A DNA stretch of 6,413 bases. Source: an uncultured Clostridia bacterium (GTDB lineage Bacteria > Bacillota > Clostridia > TANB77 > CAG-508). Both the position numbers and the translations under genes were made by a program. The notes below the pieces were generated by a model, which saw only the letters and a program-made list of their open reading frames with translations, was not told the origin of the DNA and did no database searches. This document shows, piece by piece, positions 1 through 5,558 of this stretch (positions within the stretch are counted from its first letter, which is position 1; each line of letters starts with the position of its first letter). Where the stretch lies: the NCBI GenBank assembly GCA_947632745.1, contig CANRQH010000075.1:1-6413 (forward strand), given 5' to 3'.

Positions 1-105
1 ATTAAGTTTCTGTTACAAAAACATTACATATAACTAAGTTTTAACATTTTTTATATCTAAAACTATTATCTAGTAACTATTTTTTCTTAATTTTTCAAAA
101 AACCC

Positions 106-134
106 TTGACAAACATGCAAAAATATTATATACT
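106..134 (+). promoter_or_regulatory. Sigma-70 type promoter of the tRNA gene
   Basis: A perfect -35 box TTGACA (106-111) is followed after exactly 17 bases by TATACT (129-134), one mismatch from the -10 consensus. Transcription should start near 141, which leaves a leader of only about 13 bases before the mature tRNA 5' end at 154. The near-consensus boxes and short leader fit a strongly and constitutively expressed stable-RNA gene. No operator or riboswitch is visible. Confidence 0.85.
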
Positions 135-153
135 ACAAATTGTTGTAATAATT

Positions 154-230
154 GCTCCCTTAGCTCAGTTGGTTAGAGCAACCGGCTCATAACCGGTAGG
201 TCCAAGGTTCGAATCCTTGAGGGAGCACCA
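154..230 (+). tRNA. tRNA with CAT anticodon (elongator Met, or Ile2 read by lysidine)
   Basis: A complete cloverleaf is visible. The 7-bp acceptor stem GCTCCCT/AGGGAGC is closed at 154-160 and 220-226, with discriminator A227 and an encoded CCA at 228-230. The D arm has the usual AGCTCAGTTGGTTAGAGC. The anticodon stem ACCGG/CCGGT (181-185/193-197) holds loop CTCATAA with anticodon CAT at 188-190. The variable loop has 5 bases and the T arm (203-219) carries TTCGAAT. The anticodon stem lacks the three G:C pairs GGG/CCC of initiator tRNA, so it is not fMet. A CAT anticodon can be elongator Met, or Ile2 if TilS converts the wobble C to lysidine. The CTCATAA loop and C4:G69, C5:G68 pairs are features I associate with Ile2, but this does not settle it. 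It is a single gene with its own promoter and terminator. Confidence 0.95.
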
Positions 231-262
231 AAAAAGTCGAACTTAGTTCGACTTCTTTTTTT
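231..262. terminator. Bidirectional Rho-independent terminator between the tRNA and the converging operon
   Basis: A 9-bp perfect stem AAGTCGAAC/GTTCGACTT (234-242/246-254) closes a TTA loop. On the + strand it is followed by C and seven T (256-262), ending the tRNA transcript. Read on the - strand it is followed by a run of T (complement of A230-A233), so it can also end the operon arriving from the right. The stop codon of the last operon gene (261-263) overlaps the + strand T-tract, so the two transcription units share this site with no spare DNA. Confidence 0.9.
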
Positions 263-953
263 ACCAATTTTTTCCCTGTGAACCGAAATAATCTTTTTGT
301 AGATTTATATATATATCTTCATTTTCTCTTTGCTCATTTATTGCTTGTTCTTTTATATCTTGTATTTTTGCTTCTATAGATTCACTTTCATCTTGTGATT
401 GATTTTCTTTTTCTTCCTCTTGTTCTTCTTTTTCATCATTTTCTTCTTGTTTTTTTAATTTTTTCAATCTATCTATTTCTTTTTGAATATCTTTCTTTAA
501 TTGTTCAGCTTTTAAACTATGCCCATTATTATTTTCTTTATTTGCACAGCCATTTTCAGTTAAAACATTTATTGCTTGTTCATATTGATTTATTGCATTA
601 TTTATACTTTGTTCATCATTTTCGTCTAAATCAACTGTTTTACATATTGCAAGTGCATAATTAATTCTAATATTACATTCTTTGTCTTTTGGAATATACC
701 CTTTTAAAGATTTACTGTATTCTTCTATTGCTTCTTCATATTTTCCATTTTGATAAAATATGTTTGCATAATTATAGTGTGCAACATAGCTTTCAGGGAA
801 ATCTAGAAAAGTCAATGCTTTTGCTCCACTTTCTGAATATTCCCCATTATTATATTTATTTATTAGAATAGTATTTTGTGAAATATTGTACAACAATTTT
901 AATGTTATAAATATTAGTATTATATACACTACAACTAATACTTTCCTTTTCAT
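261..953 (-). CDS. Membrane-anchored TPR protein (BatC-like), last gene of the operon
   Basis: The 230-residue product has a basic start (MKRK) and a hydrophobic helix at about residues 5-23. This could be an uncleaved anchor that leaves the rest outside the membrane. Residues about 57-86 form a clear tetratricopeptide repeat (YANIFYQNGKYEEAIEEYSK), and about 93-132 look like a second, more divergent one. Residues about 148-210 are a Glu/Lys/Gln-rich, probably coiled-coil or disordered stretch, followed by the tail YFGSQGKNW. TPR proteins downstream of paired VWA proteins are the BatC position in Bat operons, where they probably act as scaffolds; that role is inferred from context. The start is set by GAGGAG at 960-965, 6 bases upstream. 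The ATG shares one base with the previous gene's stop (TAATG), pointing to translational coupling. The true start and the reading frame look sound. The protein's partner is not known. Confidence 0.88.
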   Translation of the reverse strand: MKRKVLVVVYIILIFITLKLLYNISQNTILINKYNNGEYSESGAKALTFLDFPESYVAHYNYANIFYQNGKYEEAIEEYSKSLKGYIPKDKECNIRINYALAICKTVDLDENDEQSINNAINQYEQAINVLTENGCANKENNNGHSLKAEQLKKDIQKEIDRLKKLKKQEENDEKEEQEEEKENQSQDESESIEAKIQDIKEQAINEQRENEDIYINLQKDYFGSQGKNW

Positions 954-1279
954 TACATTCTCCTCATTTTTAATATAAAATCTAGTATTATTAAAATTAC
1001 TAGTGGTACAGCAAAATAATAATATATATCACTATATGAATTTACTTTTTCTTCATTTGATTGTGAATTTGATACTATTTTTTTTATATCACTTAATTTG
1101 TAATTTATATTTGATGTTTTGCTCATTTGTATATAGTCAATTTTTAAATCAGATGCTATCTTTTTTAAATTTTCTTCATCTATTTTAGATATCGCAGTCT
1201 TTCTACTGTATGCATCATCATAGTAATATTTATAATAATATTCACTACTTGGATTGTCAACATAAAGGCTGTTTACCAT
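953..1279 (-). CDS. C-terminal part of the second VWA protein (BatB-like), out of frame with its N-terminal part
   Basis: This 108-codon frame encodes the end of a VWA domain and a C-terminal anchor. Residues about 34-50 (DEENLKKIASDLKIDYI) match the end of Bat-type VWA domains, where the pattern is roughly 'D-E-x-L-x-x-I-A' before a Gly- or Tyr-containing strand. Residues about 85-103 form a hydrophobic transmembrane helix followed by a basic end (KMRRM), as in BatA and BatB. The ATG at 1277-1279 has only a weak GGTGG upstream and is probably not a natural gene start. It fits better as the continuation of the frame at 1257-1994, which it overlaps by 23 bases. If the two are joined by a one-base change the product is 346 residues. 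Whether the cell makes this segment by frameshifting, by re-initiation, or not at all cannot be told from sequence alone. Confidence 0.7.
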   Translation of the reverse strand: MVNSLYVDNPSSEYYYKYYYDDAYSRKTAISKIDEENLKKIASDLKIDYIQMSKTSNINYKLSDIKKIVSNSQSNEEKVNSYSDIYYYFAVPLVILIILDFILKMRRM

Positions 1280-1994
1280 TTTTCCACCGCTCTAAAGTTC
1301 CATACCCAAGAACTGCACCATTTAGAACATATGGCCCTATATCCGAAAATGATTCTAATGCTTCACTTTCTTTAGTTATTTCTCCATCAGATATGAAAAA
1401 TACAATAAATTTAGAATTTCCTTCTTGCCTTTCTTGTTCATTTTTTAATGTTTCTTCAAAAACATCTTTTACTAAATTCATTGATGTTCCTTTAGCATAA
1501 AAATCATTTTCAAGTTTAATAGCTTTTAATTCAGCTTGTACCATATCGCTATCAGTTGTAAAAGGTATTTCTCTTTGGGCAATATCTCCAAATGTAATAA
1601 TTGAAAATTTACAACCTTGCAACTCATCTACAATATAACAAAGGTCATTTACAACTCCCTCAAATCTTTCATGAGTTCCATTATAATCTAATGCTCTCAT
1701 ACTTACACTTGTATCTATAACAAATAATACACTTAAATCTGAATTTATAGATGTGCTCTCTCCATTTGGAATCATAAATCTTAAATTTATTATAAATAAT
1801 AAAATAATTATTCCTATTTTTATGCACACATTGATTCTATATGTTTTTAATAACTTTTTTTGCCTATCAGTTATTTCATTGCTTTTCTGGGTTTTAATTA
1901 AATTCTTTATTTTTTTGTCATTTATTATAAATATAATTAAAACCGCAGATAATATTGTCATAACCCAAATTGGTATTATCGGATTTGTTATCAT
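1257..1994 (-). CDS. Second membrane VWA protein (BatB-like), N-terminal part, ends early after a frameshift
   Basis: The frame encodes 245 residues. Two hydrophobic helices (about 8-25 and 55-74) precede a von Willebrand factor A domain from about residue 86. All elements of the metal ion-dependent adhesion site are visible: DTSVS (D94, S96, S98), a GTS threonine at 170, and ISDGE with D203. It should therefore bind Mg2+ or Mn2+ and a ligand. The frame then reads VLGYGTLE and turns into an unrelated tail (RWKNGKQPLC) before a TGA. In family members this point usually reads like 'G-Y-G-T-x-E-G-G-K-M', which the next frame supplies. The C-terminal half, including the last membrane helix, lies in the overlapping frame at 953-1279. 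The start is well supported by AAGGAG at 2002-2007, 7 bases upstream, and the previous gene's stop lies 21 bases away. Taken as it stands the product would lack its C-terminal anchor. Confidence 0.85.
   Translation of the reverse strand: MITNPIIPIWVMTILSAVLIIFIINDKKIKNLIKTQKSNEITDRQKKLLKTYRINVCIKIGIIILLFIINLRFMIPNGESTSINSDLSVLFVIDTSVSMRALDYNGTHERFEGVVNDLCYIVDELQGCKFSIITFGDIAQREIPFTTDSDMVQAELKAIKLENDFYAKGTSMNLVKDVFEETLKNEQERQEGNSKFIVFFISDGEITKESEALESFSDIGPYVLNGAVLGYGTLERWKNGKQPLC
1277..1292 (-). other. Frameshift site inside the second VWA gene
   Basis: On the - strand the bases read GAGCGGTGGAAAAATG. As written this gives L-E-R-W-K-N and an early stop. If the C (the G at 1289 on the + strand) is left out it reads GAG GGT GGA AAA ATG, giving L-E-G-G-K-M, and continues without a break for 346 residues in total. 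The neighbouring paralog has 348. Losing one A of the A5 run (1278-1282) would also restore the frame, but would give E-R-W-K-M. The CGG codon is expected to be rare in a genome this AT-rich. The site could be a real mutation, an assembly error, or less likely a programmed +1 shift. Confidence 0.75.
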
Positions 1995-2015
1995 TTATTT
2001 GCTCCTTTTTGCTTT

Positions 2016-3062
2016 TTATATTTTTATCATTTTCTCTATTATAATTAAGATAACAAATATAATAAGTATAATTATTACTATTTTTTCAGGATGGTCAGTT
2101 ACATAAGTTTTTTTGCTGGTTTTTAATAATGAAGTCTTTGTTTCTTTTATTTCATTAACTATGTTTGTTGACATTTGACTTAAATTTCCTGTATAAAATT
2201 TTCCTCCTGCATTTTGTTCTATAGCCTTTTTGTAAGATGCAATCTTTTCTTCTGAGGTATATATATTCATTTGTACTGTTGGACAATATGCATAAATATT
2301 AACATTATATTGTTTGCACAAATCACATGCATCTTCAAGTGAAACTGTCTCAGTTCCAGCAAGAACATTGTCTGTTGCAAAAATAATTATTCTTGTCCTT
2401 TGTTTATCTGTCTTTAAATTTGGAAATGAAAATAGTGTTCCAGCTAGTCCATCTCCTATAAGCGAACTTCCTCTAGTTTCTGCATCTTTTCCTACTCCTC
2501 CATACCATAAAGTGGGAATACTCTTTCCATTTTCTTCATATGTAACAGGAGGATTTCCATTATATTGTATTGCAATATTTAATTGTTCTTCAATTTTTTC
2601 AAAACATTCATTTATATAATCATAATCATCTGTAAGAGGACAATAGACCATAGGTGCTGTATTATATAAAACTATTCCTATTCTATCCCCTTTTATTTCA
2701 GGAAGTATTTCTTTAAATTTTTTTATTAATTCTAAATTAACTTCACTCTGTGATGTGGAAATATCAAGTCCCATAAGAATATCTCTGTTTAATTTTTCTT
2801 CACTTTTTGTTGTAGTTGTTATTGGTCTTGAAATTAGTACTCCTGTAAGTACAATACATATAATACTTAAAATTTTAACTGCATTAGATAATATTAAATA
2901 TTTCTTCATTTTTGCTTTATAATACTCTGTTTCTTTTATATATTGAGTATTAGCCACTTTTTTTCCATTAGTATAATTCGATTTTTTATTAAATTTTATA
3001 AAAAATAAAGCTATACTCAATACAAAACATATAATTAAAGCAATTGGATACATTAATTCCAT
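2016..3062 (-). CDS. BatA-like membrane VWA protein
   Basis: The 348-residue protein has two N-terminal hydrophobic helices (about 4-23 and 61-78), a VWA domain (about 93-310) and a C-terminal helix (about 327-345), which is the BatA/BatB layout. The metal site is intact: LDISTS (D100, S102, S104), a serine in GSSLIGDGLAG (199-209) where family members usually have Thr, and ATDN with D231. A segment of roughly 35 residues, about 162-197, precedes the second metal-site loop and looks longer than in the partner VWA protein. By family knowledge it would bind a divalent metal and ligands at the membrane and be acted on by the MoxR ATPase; the ligand is unknown. The ATG at 3060-3062 lies inside the previous gene (10-base overlap) and is preceded by AAGGAG at 3075-3080 with a 12-base gap. 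A second ATG three codons later is too far from that site. Confidence 0.92.
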   Translation of the reverse strand: MELMYPIALIICFVLSIALFFIKFNKKSNYTNGKKVANTQYIKETEYYKAKMKKYLILSNAVKILSIICIVLTGVLISRPITTTTKSEEKLNRDILMGLDISTSQSEVNLELIKKFKEILPEIKGDRIGIVLYNTAPMVYCPLTDDYDYINECFEKIEEQLNIAIQYNGNPPVTYEENGKSIPTLWYGGVGKDAETRGSSLIGDGLAGTLFSFPNLKTDKQRTRIIIFATDNVLAGTETVSLEDACDLCKQYNVNIYAYCPTVQMNIYTSEEKIASYKKAIEQNAGGKFYTGNLSQMSTNIVNEIKETKTSLLKTSKKTYVTDHPEKIVIIILIIFVILIIIEKMIKI

Positions 3063-3532
3063 TGTTTTATAACTCTCCTTGCTTTGTTTATTGAATTGCT
3101 AAAATCCCCTACAGATTTCATAGCAAATTCTGGCTCATAATATTCTTCTATTAATTCATACAAAACCGGAATATCAAGTTTTTTTATTTCTTTTAAAGAA
3201 TAATTTTGTGTTGTAATATCTGTTACTTCAAAAACAAATAATCTAATAGATTCACTTATAAGTTGATATGCTGTTCTTAATTCTATCATATTGCTTGTAT
3301 ATCTATATTCAATAGAATCTAATTGATTTAAATATTTACCTTTTATTACAGGAATATTTTTTATATTTTTTTCAGGAATCTCTTTTATTTCATTCTTTTC
3401 TTCTTTTATTTTTTTCTTTGTTTTTTTGCTATGCATTAAATACCAAGTCATTGCAATTACAACACAAATTGAAAACAATAAAGGAATTATAGAATATGTA
3501 AAAGGTTCTTGTAAATTAATGGATGTTTGCAT
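3053..3532 (-). CDS. Small one-pass membrane protein, DUF4381-like
   Basis: The 159-residue product has a short N-terminus, one hydrophobic helix (about 12-33), a very basic Lys/Glu linker (about 35-58) and a helical domain (about 77-159). The basic linker predicts that the C-terminal domain is cytoplasmic. The domain includes AYQLISESIRLFVFE, YELIEEYYEPEFA and a final INKARRVIKQW. This resembles the cytoplasmic end found in DUF4381 proteins and in the C-termini of some BatD proteins, which sit at the same place between DUF58 and VWA genes. The match is by eye and the name is tentative. It probably links the cytoplasmic ATPase and DUF58 protein to the membrane VWA pair. The start has AAAGG at 3540-3544, 7 bases upstream and inside the end of the DUF58 gene, which it overlaps by 17 bases. 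Confidence 0.85.
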   Translation of the reverse strand: MQTSINLQEPFTYSIIPLLFSICVVIAMTWYLMHSKKTKKKIKEEKNEIKEIPEKNIKNIPVIKGKYLNQLDSIEYRYTSNMIELRTAYQLISESIRLFVFEVTDITTQNYSLKEIKKLDIPVLYELIEEYYEPEFAMKSVGDFSNSINKARRVIKQWN

Positions 3533-4385
3533 TTTTTCGCCTTTCTAATATTTTAAAAATATCATTTACTATATCTTTTTGTTTATTTATTGTTGTTGTT
3601 ACAATTTTATATTTTTTAAATTTTTCTTTTGTTTCTTCATATACTTTTGATTTTATTTGCTGTTCTATATTTTTTAATTTTTCATCTTCTAATATATAAT
3701 CTGGAATATAGCAATCTTGATCCATATCAAATGCATTGTAACCAGTCATAAAAGCGTCAGAAATATTTATAAACATTACATCATGTAGTAAAGATAATCG
3801 TTTTAAATTTTTTTCAGAAATATTACTCATACCTTGAATATCTGTTACAACAAAAATAATCATTCTTCTTCTTATATATTTTAAAACATAATTTATTAAA
3901 TTTTCTAAATTATTTTCAGTTCCAATTTCTTTTTCATAGGAATTTAAAATTTTTTCTATATTATATAGTCCTGTTTTAAATGGAAATAATTTTATTCCAT
4001 TTTTTTCTTTATATATTGCACTAATTGAATCTCCATGTTTATCTACTAAATAACTTATAGTTCCTGTAGTCATTAAAGCTACTTCTTTTTTAGAGTCTAA
4101 ATCTTTTGTATCTGCTAACATTTTTTTGCCTGAATCTAATATAAATAATATATTGTGCTTTTTTTCAGCAATATATTGTTTTATTAAAATTTTATTAGAC
4201 CTTGCAGAAGCTTTCCAATCTATGTCTTTTACATTGTCTCCTATTACGTATTCTCTTAAATCTTCAAAATTCATGCTTTTGCCCTTATAAATAGAATTAT
4301 AAGAACCCTCTAAAATATTTGAAGTTTTTTTCTTAGTATAAACATAAAGATTAGCTTTAATTTTAGTAATATATTTCATATTCAT
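3516..4385 (-). CDS. DUF58 domain protein
   Basis: The 289-residue protein carries the DUF58 hallmark at residues 34-70: KGKSMNFEDLREYVIGD, then DIDWKASARS and LIKQY. It continues into a VWA-like fold. ILFILDSG (79-86) is at the place of the first metal-site strand but reads D84-S-G-K-K, so the two serines of DxSxS are missing. FVVTDIQG (178-185) is at the place of the last loop and keeps an Asp. There is no transmembrane helix, unlike longer DUF58 proteins that begin with two. It should therefore be soluble in the cytoplasm. DUF58 proteins are regular partners of MoxR ATPases and probably help pass the ATPase's action on to the VWA proteins. This is inferred from context, as the biochemistry is poorly known. 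The first ATG (4383-4385) has AAGGAA about 11 bases upstream; a second ATG two codons later fits less well. An 87-base gap separates it from the ATPase gene. Confidence 0.9.
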   Translation of the reverse strand: MNMKYITKIKANLYVYTKKKTSNILEGSYNSIYKGKSMNFEDLREYVIGDNVKDIDWKASARSNKILIKQYIAEKKHNILFILDSGKKMLADTKDLDSKKEVALMTTGTISYLVDKHGDSISAIYKEKNGIKLFPFKTGLYNIEKILNSYEKEIGTENNLENLINYVLKYIRRRMIIFVVTDIQGMSNISEKNLKRLSLLHDVMFINISDAFMTGYNAFDMDQDCYIPDYILEDEKLKNIEQQIKSKVYEETKEKFKKYKIVTTTINKQKDIVNDIFKILERRKNANIH

Positions 4386-4472
4386 ATTAAATTTTGTTCC
4401 TTTCTTGCTTTACTTACAATGCACACACAAATATAAAAAATTACTGTCTTTCAAGCAAAAATCTTCTTACTT

Positions 4473-5456
4473 TTATGGTGTTTTTATAGAAGCTATTATT
4501 GCATCTATTATTGTTTCTACTTTTACTTCATCTGCAATAGCTTCAAAGCTTAACGAAATCCTGTGTCTTAATACACTATGACTTAATGATTTAATATCAT
4601 CTGGTGTGACAAATGTCCTTCCGTTTATTAAAGCAAGTGCCTTTCCTGCCTCCATAAAAGCAATAGCTCCTCTTGTGCTTGACCCATTTGTAACATATTT
4701 AGCAAGTTCAGGTGCTATAACTTTAGACGCATTTCTTGTTGCATATATAATGCTTATAATATATTTTTTTATTGCTTCATCAATATACACTTTTTTACTT
4801 AATGCTTGCAAATATTCTATATCTTCTAAATTTACAACTTTTTGTTTATTTTCAAAAACATTTCTTTCTATTCTGTTTAAAACTTCTAACTCTTCATTTG
4901 CAGAAGGATAATTTAAAGTTTCTTTGATTATAAATCTGTCTTGTTGTGCTTCTGCTAAAGGATATGTTCCCTCTTGCTCTATAGGGTTTTGAGTTGCAAT
5001 TACTATAAATACATCTGGTAATATATAATTTTCCCCACCAATGCTTACTTGCCTTTCTTGCATCGCTTCTAACGTAGCACTTTGAGTTTTAGAACTTGAC
5101 CTATTTATTTCGTCTAAAAGAACAAAGTTAGCATATATTGGTCCTATCTTGGTCTCAAATTCTGTTGTTTTTGAATTATACGTTTGTGTTCCAATAATAT
5201 CACTTGGCAATAAATCTGGTGTACATTGTATTCTTGAAAACCTTCCTCCACAGCTTTCTGTTAAAACTTTTGCAGCCGTAGTTTTGGCAAGTCCTGGTAC
5301 AGATTCTACTAATATATGGCTGTTTGCTATTAAAGAAATTAATAATGAAATTTGTAAATTTCTTTGACCTACTATTCTTGAGGTATAGTATTCAGACATT
5401 TTTTTTATTATAGCATTACTTTTTTCTAATTCTTCATTTGAAATATTATTTTCCAT
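4473..5456 (-). CDS. MoxR-family AAA+ ATPase, first gene of the operon
   Basis: The 327-residue product is full length for the MoxR family and all ATPase motifs are visible. Walker A is VPGLAKTT (53-60), with the AKT ending typical of MoxR rather than GKT. Walker B is FVLLDEINRS (111-120). Sensor 1 is IATQNP (153-158), followed by the MoxR signature EGTYPLAEAQQDRF (162-175). The lid carries GSSTRG (258-263) with the likely sensor 2 arginine at 262, then the conserved VLRHRISLSFEA. It should hydrolyse ATP as a ring in the cytoplasm and remodel or load metal into client proteins, here presumably the VWA proteins encoded downstream. One small deviation is ESVPG where EGVPG is usual just before Walker A. 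The start has AAAGGATGG (5464-5472) upstream. It is set off from the gene before it by a terminator, so it should head its own transcription unit, though I find no convincing promoter in the 69 bases available. Confidence 0.95.
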   Translation of the reverse strand: MENNISNEELEKSNAIIKKMSEYYTSRIVGQRNLQISLLISLIANSHILVESVPGLAKTTAAKVLTESCGGRFSRIQCTPDLLPSDIIGTQTYNSKTTEFETKIGPIYANFVLLDEINRSSSKTQSATLEAMQERQVSIGGENYILPDVFIVIATQNPIEQEGTYPLAEAQQDRFIIKETLNYPSANEELEVLNRIERNVFENKQKVVNLEDIEYLQALSKKVYIDEAIKKYIISIIYATRNASKVIAPELAKYVTNGSSTRGAIAFMEAGKALALINGRTFVTPDDIKSLSHSVLRHRISLSFEAIADEVKVETIIDAIIASIKTP

Positions 5457-5525
5457 CTTTTTTCCATCCTTTAATTTTATTTTAAATTCTAGTAAAAACT
5501 GAATTTTTATTTTTTTATTAATACT

Positions 5526-5554
5526 AAAAAGGAGGACTCTGTTTTAGCCCTCCT
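5526..5554 (-). terminator. Rho-independent terminator after the charge-rich protein gene
   Basis: On the - strand, AGGAGG (5549-5554) pairs with CCTCCT (5530-5535). After one mismatch the stem continues with two more pairs, closing a loop of 7 bases. Five T (5526-5530) follow directly. It starts only 4 bases after the stop codon at 5559-5561 and separates this gene from the ATPase operon. The T-run is short, so some read-through is possible. Confidence 0.75.
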
Positions 5555-5558
5555 AATT

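Noticed and set aside
37..64. Inverted repeat AGTTTTA/TAAAACT near the left edge
   Set aside because: The 7-bp stem is almost all A:T with a 14-base loop and no T-tract placed after it, so it would be unstable and is likely chance in AT-rich DNA.
154..230. tRNA gene as an integration site for a mobile element
   Set aside because: No integrase gene, no direct repeat of the tRNA 3' end and no change in composition are visible in the window.
1257..1260. TGA at the end of the split VWA frame read as Trp (alternative code)
   Set aside because: Reading through it meets a TAG four codons later and does not reach the conserved C-terminal half. Trp is coded by TGG throughout the window.
5474..5503. 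Possible promoter for the ATPase operon, TTCAGT and TAAAAT 18 bases apart
   Set aside because: Only three of six -35 bases match, and the implied start would fall inside the ribosome binding site. A promoter is expected in this spacer but I cannot place it.
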